Assembly (NCBI GenBank): GCA_021399435.1
Contig: JAJTUP010000013.1
Span: 1,116,001-1,180,000, forward strand
DNA from: Diaporthe sp. PMI_573
Taxonomy: Eukaryota > Ascomycota > Sordariomycetes > Diaporthales > Diaporthaceae
Length of the DNA stretch: 64,000 bases
Direction: 5' to 3'
Below the pieces are notes generated by a model, which saw only the letters and a list, made by a program, of their open reading frames with translations, had not been told where the DNA came from and did no database searches. A program made the position numbers and the translations under genes. Numbering within the stretch: position 1 is the first letter of the stretch; each line of letters begins with the position of its first letter. Positions 37,985 to 48,233 of the stretch are shown here, in pieces.

Positions 37985-40393
37985 ATCCTGCGGGAGAGGA
38001 GGAGGATGGTGCCCCCGGGAAGGGACAGGGGACCGGTGGTGGTGAATATGTGAGTCTGTTCTTATCTTGTCCCCGGAAGGAGAGAAACACAGGAAACGTG
38101 TTAGGCAGCTGGACTGACATGCAAGGCAGCAGGCATAGATCTCTGTTCTTTCAACCCTCGAGGCAGCAGCGTGGAGGCAGGGTCCTCGTTGACCAGGCGT
38201 CAAGAGCATGTGCTCATCCACTCGGCGGAAAACTCGCAGCAGGCCTGGAGGCTGGGCTGCTTACCCATCTCGAACAGGGGGTCAACGGTGTGAGAAACAC
38301 ACCCATCTCATCTTTGGTTCGGCTACGGAGTTTTGGCGAAAATAGATACAGCAAAGCGGCTTTCAACCAGGCCCTTGCTTCCTTTTTTTTTCCTTTGGGG
38401 GTGTGGGGGGTGTGGGAAAAGGGATGGGGGGGGGGAATGCATTTGGAACAGTGGCACACATCTTTTGGACTTCTTTTGGACAATTCTCCCATTTTTTTCT
38501 CTCTTCATTTCCAACGGTTGAATATACCCCTCCGGTCTTGTGCTTTCAGCTAGCTAGCTACACACGAAAAGGCCAGTCTCGTAATGTCTACACAGGGAAG
38601 GAAGAAAACATCAACAGTGGCGGAGAAGAACTCGTGGGCGGTGGAGACACACAAGACAGACATTGGAGGAGGCCTGATAGATCTCCCAATCAACAACACC
38701 TTACATCTGCCAAAGAAAATGCATCTGTTCGCGTGCCGCCCAGACTCTCGCCGGAAACATCACAAACATCCGTGCGACACCCGAACCACCGGCGTCTTGC
38801 CCAGCCTAGGCACCCGTCACGCCAGACATCGCATTCAGGCATCGCAGTTCTCGCAAGGGCGTCTCGGCAAGGCAACCACATGATGGAAGCGAGAAGAAGC
38901 AGGGGAGAAGAATAAACACGCCGAAGTGGACCAGGCACGCGTGTGCACATTGTGTACATGCATACGTAAGTAGAGATGGATATCCACACAAAAGGGCGTG
39001 TCTGCCTAAAGGGTCCGGCAGAAGCCAGAGAGGTCTTGCTGTCCTGCCGTCCACCTGTCTACCCTTGCCCGCCCACAGGTGTGCCCATCCCTGCACCCGA
39101 CCCACACCCCCTCCCCCCTCCCCCCTCCCCAAGCACCCAACTCAATTCAAGTGAGGCTAGCCTGCATGGGCACGCATTAGCCTAATACCCATGCCCCCAT
39201 CCCCTGCCAGGCAAGGCCAGGCACGACCTTATTCTGTGGGCTGCATGTGGGAACACGCGTATCTGCCCCAAACCTGGGAACAGCGTTGACATCGGAGTTC
39301 GAGGGCTTGCGCGTCCGGCAGAGCGAGGTCGGTCCACCTTGCCAGTTCTGGTCCTCAAGATAAGATGGAACGGATCCTTCTAGATCCCTTCCATGTGTCC
39401 ACGTTTCTTCCCAGCCTGGCCCCACCCGCCCATCTTCCCCCACAAGAGTAAGCTTGCGCGTGAGAGTCTAGTGTGTGTGTGTGGGTGTGTGGCACGGCAT
39501 GTAAAACTTGCAGAATTACGCCTGGAGCCTCATATCCCCACTACGATGACCTGCATAAGTCCACCCTTCGACTCGTCAGCCGTGCGTTCCCAAGGGTTAT
39601 GTGGCGACATGGCGACTGGCGACACCTCCTGCTGACTGCGCATTCCCTGAGCTTCTGGTGGCATCTGTCTGACCTTGGATACAACGTTACCGCAGGGTAG
39701 AGCGGCTTGTCTGCCTTGGTCGCCGTGTGCATGCAATCATCCATATGCCTACCCTAGAGTGGAGAGTCCTACCAAGGAGGCCTACTGATACTGCTTGCCT
39801 GTGTTACGTTTGGTGGAAAAGCTGGGATCAGTGATGCAGATTACTAGTAGTTACTTATCCTTAGACGATAATATGCGAGAGTGGTGGGTAGAGACCGACG
39901 TCTCTGAAGGCAATCTCTGACGATAGAAAAGGCACAGACCCTCCCTGGGCGCTTGGAAAGAAAGGTGGTGGTTCTTCCAGTTTGCTCACAAATATCATCA
40001 CCGAACGATGGAGACTATTGCTTGCCCCCGGAGTTGCTTGACTTCCAACTAGACAAGATGGTGTTGGCCTTGCATTTACGGGGCTATAGATCTATGGTGA
40101 AATCATAATTCGCGAGGTGGTCCTTTCTGAAAACTTGGCAACAGCCAGCTTCCAAGAGCCGTATGAGCTTCTCCGATGTCCATGGGACAAGAGAGACTCA
40201 CCGGCCACCTGGCAGGGGTCATTTTGTAGTAAGGTATTCGAATAAGATAAATTTTGTGAACCGAAAATACTGCGTTCATGGTATTGATCTGAGCCGTCGT
40301 GATTGCGGCCGAGAATTTAAACTCCCTTCTTCTGAAATAGAGGCTGCACCATAAATGACCAAATTTGAATCCTATTCTCAAGTCATCGATGCC
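37985..40393. other. 2.4 kb intergenic region, no gene seen
   Basis: Short frames only. Homopolymer runs: G at 38426-38435, T near 38383, and CCCCTCCC repeats at 39108-39130. Probably the 3' UTR of the bZIP-like gene followed by non-coding sequence. Confidence 0.45.
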
Positions 40394-41222
40394 TTACAGG
40401 CTGACAATAGGCGCTGTCGCAATGAATGCGTCTAGAATGAAACCAACACCCTCCAGCAGCCTCACTGATAAGCATCCCCGCCGCCCACTCAGGCCTGCTT
40501 CTAAAAGAGAGTACCCAGCGTCGACCCCAGTCATTCCATCAATCCTGTGCCTCCCGCTCACCATTGCCGTCTCGACCAGATGCCAGGCGGCAGCCACTGA
40601 AGTCGGCTTGTCCCTCAGACACAGGACGTACGCGGGTCGGGATATCCCACCATGTGGAATGGGATGTGGTGCTCCAGAACGATACAAAGATCTGTGGCTG
40701 CAGATACCTAGCCAGCTCGGCTATGTCTCGTCGTTCACCTCCTGGTGAAACATGACCTTTGTATCCTCTGACAGTACCATGATGGTACTGACCTGGGAAC
40801 GGTGCTAATAGGGCAATCTTGTGTCTGCCTGGGTCGCGAATGTGCATATGTATTTGTTCGGAGAACCACCAGATGGATTGCATATTCCCCTCAAGGTCGG
40901 TTTTCATCTCTGGTATCATTTCGTCGTAAAGGCATCGGGGAGAGTGCTGGAAGCCCTTGGGAATGAGGAAAGCCACGACATATACGACCCTCATGACACC
41001 ACCCTCTAGACATTCTGAAATAGAAGTCTGCTTGTCTAGGCTCCCCAGGGAGTTGCCGCCGGTCACGACGACGGGCTCCTCCTGCATGAGACCGACCTTG
41101 CTGATCGTCTCCACATCTCTGGCCAAGTCCGGCGTCGGGGGTGGGCAGCGCCGGCGCGACGGAGCAATACCCGGCTCTGTAGAGCTCCGCAGTGAGGCGG
41201 TCCCAGCTTTATGAGCTACCAT
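40394..41222 (-). pseudogene. Decayed alpha/beta-hydrolase gene (fungal AB-hydrolase-1 type)
   Basis: Pieces of one hydrolase lie in order but in different frames. WDRLTAELYRAGYCSVAPALP (start of the fold) is in one frame; PTPDLARDVETISKVGL, then VVVTGGNSLG and GGVMRVVYVVAFLIPKG, in a second; VLSEDTKVMFHQEVNDE in another; DIAELARYLQPQIFVSFWSTT back in the second; and AYVLCLRDKPTSVAAAWHLVE in a third. The nucleophile elbow GNSLG still fits GxSxG. At least three frame changes have no room for introns, the 5' end meets a stop just before WDRL, and segments expected between the blocks are short. Intact relatives are cytosolic hydrolases of unknown substrate, common in accessory regions. Identification as a hydrolase relic is confident at family level only. 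Confidence 0.75.
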
Positions 41223-41952
41223 GCGCGTGGAGTAGCTAAGAGCTATTAAAGTATTGGGACTTACATGAATAGTTTATACTTTTCATCCATTAGAAGCTAT
41301 TTAAATAAACTTTCAAAACGTGGGCTGTAATTTGATCTCTAACATGATATTTGTGACTTTCTCCTGATCATCTTTTTTGCAGGAGATTGCTGTTCTTCAA
41401 ACAGCAGTTTTCTTTCAGCAGCAACGGTATGGACCTAGGTAGCTGTTGGTGCTGTACATGTGTGACGCTTGAGCCCTGTATGCCATCACGCAAACGGGAC
41501 ATCTAGCCATTGAAATGGTTCTCAACCGAAGCACTATCTTCGCAGATGACAGAAGACCGCTCTGAATTTACCAGCGTTGCGGGATCAGTAATCTATCTCC
41601 GTGAAAGTTTATCTGTTCATTTATCAAGCTCGTCAGCATGACTAGGGGGCCCGAGATTTCCGGATGAACAATGGAGCCATCCCTGAATCGGTTAGACAGT
41701 CGAATATTCATGCAAGGTACTGCAGCCATAATCTCCTTAATGCTCTGTCCGGTAATTTGCAGGTCGATACATGTGCTTGGCATCCTGGATGCCCCTTGAA
41801 AGAGATGTGAATAGTGTTCTTTAAATTCATCAGACCAGTTCATCAGACCACAGAGTAAAGTCGTATTCACTTCATCAAAATGACCACCTACTGAAGTCAC
41901 TCCTTGTCAATACCAGTCACTCGTTTTTGTCTCACTTTGCAGAACAATCATC
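41223..41952. other. Intergenic, AT-richer; one unassigned 110-codon frame
   Basis: Upstream of the GH16 gene. A minus-strand frame at 41568-41900 encodes 110 residues of ordinary protein-like composition (few Pro/Arg runs, phrases such as SGPLVMLTSLINEQ) but matches nothing I recognise. It may be a gene fragment. The motif ACCTAGGTAG lies at 41433-41442. Confidence 0.35.
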
Positions 41953-42960
41953 ATGAAGTCACTCGCTATCAATATCTGCTTTGTGCTTACCAGCTTGGGT
42001 CAAGCCAAGCCAGTGCACCCAAGATCATCATCCATTGAAGCCTCCTTGGAGCTGGGCCCTTTGGATGCGTCACTTTTCTCCAGTCCGGTTGCTTCTTCCG
42101 GGGCTCACGACCCGGGCTGGCGACCGTTCAGGCTGACATGGCTCGAAACTTTCGGTGGCGAAGCTGAGACGTCGCCATCGTCAAAGAACTGGATCGTTTC
42201 CCAGGGCACCCAGTATCCGGGAGGCGCTGAACGTTGGGGCAACAATGAGTTCCAGTACTATACCGATTCAACGAAGAACTCGATGTTGACCGGCGAAGGC
42301 ACGATGAAAATCATCCCCCGCGAGGCACCTCGTTCCATCCGTAACGCCACAGTTCAATACACATCGGCGCGCCTGGAAACCCAACGAACGGACTTTGCCG
42401 CCGCAGAGGGCGGCAAAATGTACGTCAGCAGCCGCATCAAGCTCCACAGTGTTGACAAGACGAAGATGCAAGGCGTTTGGGCCGCCTTCTGGGCCTTGGG
42501 CGAGTCGTTCAGGGGGAATTACACAAATTGGCCCATGGCCAGTGAGTGGGACCTCCTCGAAGTTCTCAATGGGGACCCCAAAATTTACGGCACCCTCCAT
42601 TGTGGTTTCGCCCCTGGTGGCCCATGCAACGAGTATGACGGTATAGGTAACGGAGGCGTGCCTTGGGAATTTGATGCTTGGAATAATGTTGGCTTCCTGG
42701 TCGACCGGGCCATAAGGGCCAATGAGACATGGAGGGATGAGAGATTAGAGTGGTATCTGAACGGGAATCCAGTCCACAATGTCACAGGCGGTGACGTTGG
42801 TGACTTTGATACTTGGGAGAAGATCGCCCATGAGGGACATTTCCTACTTCTCAACGTCGCGATGGGAGGGAATTGGCCAGGACCTCCAAACAACAAGACT
42901 GTGTCAGGAGAACAGGTTGCAATGGAAGTTGACTACGTAGGAGTGTGGAACTCTGTTTAA
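41953..42960 (+). CDS. Secreted GH16 endo-beta-1,3(4)-glucanase
   Basis: Extracellular glucan hydrolase acting on laminarin-type beta-glucans of fungal or plant walls. Single exon, 335 residues. The N-terminus MKSLAINICFVLTSLGQAKP is a plausible signal peptide with cleavage after a small residue. The GH16 sandwich spans about residues 55-333. Catalytic motif EWDLLE: Glu198 (nucleophile), Asp200 and Glu203 (acid/base), matching ExDxxE. Supporting blocks are RWGNNEFQYYTDSTKN before it and HEGHFLLLNVAMGGNWPGPP after it. Several N-glycosylation sites (NYT, NAT, NET, NVT). The frame is uninterrupted, in contrast to the neighbouring relics. Exact linkage specificity cannot be read from sequence. 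Confidence 0.93.
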   Translation: MKSLAINICFVLTSLGQAKPVHPRSSSIEASLELGPLDASLFSSPVASSGAHDPGWRPFRLTWLETFGGEAETSPSSKNWIVSQGTQYPGGAERWGNNEFQYYTDSTKNSMLTGEGTMKIIPREAPRSIRNATVQYTSARLETQRTDFAAAEGGKMYVSSRIKLHSVDKTKMQGVWAAFWALGESFRGNYTNWPMASEWDLLEVLNGDPKIYGTLHCGFAPGGPCNEYDGIGNGGVPWEFDAWNNVGFLVDRAIRANETWRDERLEWYLNGNPVHNVTGGDVGDFDTWEKIAHEGHFLLLNVAMGGNWPGPPNNKTVSGEQVAMEVDYVGVWNSV

Positions 42961-43710
42961 TAGGCTGGAGTCGAATCAATTTTGTTTCGTGAACAAAAGA
43001 GGTTTCTTCTTGAATTCAGATATATCCATTGGTACCCAAAGAGAGGTCGTTAATCCAGAGGCTGTTGAAGAAGGTGGTTATGAAGCCTTCAATTACAACG
43101 TTACAACGAGTGACCCGACAAAACTGCTCGATGCTACGCTTCCTAAGTACCTAGGTACTTAGTTACCAAAGAATATATGCCCAAGCTCACCGAGACGATG
43201 CCATTATAAAGTGGAAATCCTTCTAGAGGCTTGAATCTATATTCTGAATAACACCGTATATGCTCGCAACATTAATCATCATATATTTATGGACTGTTTG
43301 TATTCTTGGAATTCCTCTCCTAAGCTGGAACGGCAATGAGTGTCCTATAACGACAAGGAACAATGTGTCTTATCGACGTTTACAGTGAGATTCGCTATGC
43401 AAGGCTTTAAACAGTGACTTTCCAGTCTTCTGCAAATCAGTGTTCCGTTAGATGCCATTATTTCGCACTATAAGTCTTAGTGTTGAGCCGTGCCTAGTCT
43501 CCGCCGCTTGTTTGTCAGTCTATTTGCACCGGTGCTGTTGACAAGTTCTCAACCTTGAAATGGACCGGCCCGTCAAGGTCGAAGCTTGATCATTATCGTA
43601 TATCTATCCCGTGAGGAATACTACTTGGCGTAATCTGTGGCTTCTGGGTCTGTGTTTCCATTCAAAGGTGGTCAAGGTGTAACTATCGCCTCGCCAACGG
43701 CCACGATCCA
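42961..43710. other. Intergenic, with a perfect 20-base palindrome
   Basis: Between convergent GH16 and ferric-reductase genes. AT-richer than core regions. CTAAGTACCTAGGTACTTAG at 43143-43162 is its own reverse complement. No gene seen. Confidence 0.5.
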
Positions 43711-46248
43711 TCACCAGCTAAAAGCTTCATCAAAAGACACAAAAAGTTTCTTACCTGCCGCACTCCTTCCAAGTTCCGATACCTTTGCTTGTACCTCGTC
43801 GGCCATGCCTCGAGGTCCACATATAAAAACGCCGACTGGTCCCTTTTGGCCATCTCCTGCCAGCCCTTGGCTAAAAACAGCCGCGATATCCATTCTCTTC
43901 CCGAAATGGACACTGACGTTGATATTATTAGACAATTGGGAAATTTCAGGCGCCATGACCTCCACGAGGCCCTGTTTGCGAACACCCCATATCAGCTGAG
44001 CTCGTTGTGGCGCATGAAAGGAACGTAGCACGGGCAAGACACCTGTGACGAAAACTCAGCCAGCTTTGCAAACTAAAGAAGCACAGTCTGACAGTCCTGA
44101 CGTGATATTCGAATGGTACGATCCATCCAGCAAAACGGGTATCCGAAGAGGGCTGGCACCAGCGGCCAAACGAGCGGCAAGCCTTGCCGTTACGCCCGTA
44201 AGACTCCGGACAATGAATGCTGTTGGTTTCGAGGCTGGCTGTTGTTGATCTGCTCTGAGATTGGCAGATGCGGCTGTTGCCACGTCCAGGGTCGATGTAC
44301 GTTGTTGTCCTTCTCGCCTGAGAAACAGACTTCTCGGGATCAGGAGAGGCGGGCTTCATGGTGATATTGGGGTTGCTCTGAAGGTGGCCGCCGGCGAAAG
44401 AGGAAGCGACAGAGAAGGGGTGGTTCTCCCAGAACATCCAGCTGAGAGCTGGGAAGCACAGGTATACAACGCTATGCGTGTGAACACCCCCAATCTCTAT
44501 GCGAAGATACTCGCCGTCAGTGCCCCGTAAAGCAGTCACGACAGTCGTGCGAACTCCTCTCAGGGCCATGCGGGCAAGGCGCCACAGTCGATTGATAGCC
44601 CAAATTGCGATGGCGATGAAGGCCCAAATCTCGTAGCCCCAATTGTAATTATAGACATACCAGATATGGTAATAGAATCCCACCAGGAAGAGAACGGCAA
44701 GTATATGGTGTAGGGTGAGGAAAACCTCGTATAATCTCTGTCGGACGATGAGTAGCGACGCCGGCCAGATGGCTGAGGCTTCAATTGTACCCACAATTAG
44801 TTGTTTCTAGGACCCCTTTCACACACCCTCTTGTGGTGCTGCCTAAGGCTGCCTGGTGCCTTGTTGGGCATCTAGGCTTTTGTATGTGTTAGAGTACTTG
44901 AGGAAGGAGAATTCCTCCCTTCGCCCTCTACAGAGAGGGTAGAAGGGTAGGGGGAATAGAGAATGCATTCCTACTACTGAAAACAAGTCAATTCCCCAGA
45001 TCCAGTACGGCCTGGCCAGCGCCATGGCGTAGTCTCCGTACTTCTTGTAGTACTCGAGGAGCATCATCGAGTGGATGACCGTGTGGATGATTATCCAATA
45101 GCCGAGCCAGCGGTGCAGTAGCAGGTATGTGCTCTGGCTCCAATCGGTCACTCAGAGCAGAACATTGTTTCTCGCAGAGAAGACAAAGAGAACTACCATA
45201 TTACCCAGGGCCATCACACCTGCCCGGCTGCCGATGGTGCTATGCTCCTGCTCTTCCCTAGAGGCAAAATTACTTTGCGGTTGAATCATGTGGTACGGCG
45301 CCAAGAGTAAGGTGATGTTCGGAAAGCTGATAACGAAGATGTAAAGCGACTGGCCTCTTGGTTCGCGATGTCTCCTCCCCCAGACAGCGGGGTGAATCAA
45401 CATTGACTTCAGTGATGCCCAAGCTATGTTTCGGCTCAGACCAGGGATGAATCTGAGAGGCGAGAGAACTACGGGAAGGAAGAGGCCAACGAGCGTGACC
45501 GTGATACTAGGAATTGTTAGGGCGTCGCTATCAACGATGTCAACACAAAGTGGGCAAAGTGGCACTCACGTATAGGTAGAATGGCCTGTTTCGTTGATCA
45601 CGAACGATATCAATCCGTTGTACTGCTTTTGCCAGTCCGCTTCGGCAACAAAGCTCGTGACATTCAGCCACTGTTAGATTTTATAGTTGGCAGCACACTG
45701 TGAGTGCCGAGCGTCAAAGTAACAGATTCACTAGAACCCCCATGACCATGTGTTTTGACCGCTTGGTAACCACGATGCTGCGTATGGTCTGTGTTGCTGA
45801 TATTGCTTCCACTGCCGCTCCTAGCGCGAGCCTCGTCCTCACGTACTGCCGCAATTGCAATCGTGTAAGATACATTGGGCTGCCACTGGTATTCCCCCAC
45901 CGTTCCGGTTGCAAGGTGATAGTTCCAATAATCTTCTAGCAGGCTCATCGGAGGGTTATCAGTCAAAGGGCAGTAGGTGTCTAGGCAGAGCGCCATGGTG
46001 CCCTGGAAGGCCGGGTCACTCGTGTAGCAATTAGGTGGCGTTGTCGTAGTCGAGTGCCCCATTCCGAAAATATCACCGCCATGATCTGGTGTGCACAGAA
46101 GGGGGCAGCTTTTGATGACTCCGCGGTAAGCAAATGCATACGTTGGGTGATATATGGTTTTGCTCCATTCGATGAAACCTCTCCCATCTGTTAGTATTGC
46201 ACAGATATATAGGCTGGCAACGATGAAGACAACATGTGTAGTATGCAT
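43711..46248 (-). pseudogene. Ferric/cupric reductase (FRE family), disabled by two in-frame TGA codons
   Basis: Plasma-membrane metalloreductase that would pass electrons from NADPH via FAD and two haems to extracellular Fe(III). Exons 46248-45847, 45670-45570, 45506-44978 and 44806 onward join in frame at GT-AG sites. Signal peptide MHTTHVVFIVASLYICAIL; a Cys-bearing lumenal region; membrane helices with haem-ligand His in LLLHRWLGYWIIIHTVIHSMM; a second set in EVFLTLHHILAVLFLVGFYYH; FAD-binding HPFSVAS; NADPH-binding TGVLP and CGP. Damage: TGA at 45152-45154 where relatives have Trp (NNVLL-W-TDWSQST), and TGA at 44056-44058 inside the Gly-rich NADPH loop (CKAG-*-VFVTGVLP). The frame also changes once between about 44284 and 44320; a 46-base GTACAT...CAG intron could explain that. 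The two stops cannot be spliced out, so I call it a pseudogene. Confidence 0.85.
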
Positions 46249-46901
46249 CCTGCCAATGGGGAGCCAGACACAGCTCGGAGCATGGATGATGATGACGAAC
46301 TGACAGATGAGTGACAACTGAATTGCAATCTCCTTTGCAACAAAAATTCTGCTCTGGCTTCGCAGTCCGCCTACTTATGGACACTTTTCGCAGCCGAGAG
46401 CGGTGACACTAGACCTCTGTCTCGGCTCACCTCAGTGGAGGACTAGGATCCGAGAGCCTCCATGATCTCTTTTTATGGTCTAGTTTACAGGTCTTGGGGA
46501 TCTTACTGCAGGCCTTGACCCGCCAGGCAATATGTTTGTATTGCTCATTTCTGCTTTCTGGTTGACTCGGCGTGCATAAGCACGAGACAGGCACCGTCTT
46601 GTTATATTAGCGAGGAGAGAACTATTCACTTATCCCTCTCGGTGTCCCAACTTCCATTTGAACAGATGATAGTCCTCAACGTTTTGATTGATGTCTTGTG
46701 ACTACAAAAAGGCAAGCTCGCTGTCATTTGAGCCCAAGATGTGATGCCTTGGCAGCTGCAAGCCTCGCCTGGGCGTCCAAAATTTGCTCAAAATGTGCTC
46801 ATGGCTCATGAATGGTCATGTTTATTTGTATGAATGGAAGCTATTGTGTGTGTTATTTCCACTACCTCTCACTTAGTCTTCCATTCCCCAGCCTCCGCTC
46901 T
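46249..46901. other. Intergenic region
   Basis: Upstream flank of the ferric-reductase relic and 3' flank of the aminotransferase relic. AT-richer, no ORF of note. No iron-responsive GATA cluster that I can support. Confidence 0.4.
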
Positions 46902-48233
46902 TCAACATAGCTCTAGCAGCGTTTGTGCTGCAAACTCGAAATCGTCTAGAGTTAGATAAATCTGCCCGCTAATCCTCGACCAGAATGCTCAGGCGTAGAA
47001 TTTTTGTCGGTATATGTGTCTCATAGTTATCTGGCATTTCTTCTTGGATCCACTTGGCGATGCGCGCTCCATCCGCATCTTTTATACCAAGCTGGGCTAT
47101 GGTCAGCGGCAACCTCACATTCGTGAAGCAGCATCGCTGCAGTGAATTGGAACCTTGTCTGAGGACCTCAGTCCCCAGTAATTCTGCCATTAGACTTCTA
47201 CCTTCCATTGCAATCTTTTCGCAGCACTCACGGATCCTCTCTTCCCCGCCGCAAACCTCTTGTCACCACTTCAAGGCCACGGAGATGCAGATGAAGGGAG
47301 TGTTGTTCATGATCGATACCTTGAAAAACAAACGAACGAAATAGTCTGAGGGTTTCATCGATTCTCGTGTCCCAGGCGTCTCATATTTCGAGGAAGTGGG
47401 GAACGTGGTCCGAATGAGATGATGGTTTGCAATGGGCACAAGAGAACAGCGCAGCCCCGAGGCACCATAAGCCATCTAGATATTTTGTCAGAAGCAGAGT
47501 TCCCAAACGGTCAGGCGAGCAGATTTTGACAAACTTGTCATAAAGTCCGGCTGCAGGGTGCCAAGGTGGGACAGGTCAATGTGGCCGACACCATGGGCGC
47601 CATCAATGAAGCTGAGGATGCCAAACTCCTTGCACGACATCACCAACGCCTCCCAATGAAATCGTACCCCCGGGAAAAGTCAGCACAGTACCGAAAATTG
47701 CCATCGTGACAGGCTGTCCCTGTGCCCTGAACAGAACTGACCATGTTCTCAAACCTTTCCAGGATTTCATTGTCCTCAATGGGGTATGTAAGGTTCACGC
47801 AGCATAGGTTTATGCCAATCCTTTCTGCGACGGACTGCAATGTCTTCAGACAAGCACCATAAATGGTATTGAAGTGTATCACCGCATCTCCCTCCTTGAA
47901 ATCAATATTTCGCAAGACGGTGTTGATACTAGTGGTAGCATTCGGGATGAAGACGACTTCGTCCACATCAGCGCCTAGTAGTGGGGCTATTGCGAGACTG
48001 GCCGCCTGGAGGAGCTTTGTATAGGTATAGCGAATGAAAGTATCAGGCTTTGCCTCGGTTTCGAGCTGAAGCTGCCGCTGGTATTCCGCCACAGTCCGAG
48101 GGAAGGTCCCCAAGGACCCATGATTGAGAGGTTTGTAGCCCTGAGCGAAGGAGAAGTAATTTTGACGAACTTCGACACCAAATCTCGATACGGGAAAGTC
48201 CGTCAAGGGTGCTGCCCTTTTGGTCGAGTCCAT
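46902..48233 (-). pseudogene. Decayed class V aminotransferase (isopenicillin-N-epimerase-like, PLP fold)
   Basis: The 5' half is open from ATG 48233: FPVSRFGVEVRQNYFSF, LNHGSLGTFPRTV, NATTSINTVLRNI and AVIHFNTIYGACLKTL are the usual start of this fungal family. Then the blocks change frame. MAIFGTVLTFPGG is followed by RFHWEALVMSCKEFG after one surplus G in a G run near 47667-47675. IDGAHGVGHIDLSHLGTLQPDF carries the PLP-binding Asp and His, but the segment that should hold the Schiff-base Lys (usual SNCHKW) is corrupted. WLMVPRGCAV then shifts to VPIANHHLIRTTFP. Near the end an A run has one base too many before FYA, a TGA replaces a sense codon, and then AFWSRISGQIYLTLDDFEF follows. At least three single-base indels plus a stop: not functional. 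Indels in runs could partly be sequencing errors; the stop and lost Lys argue against that. Confidence 0.82.
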
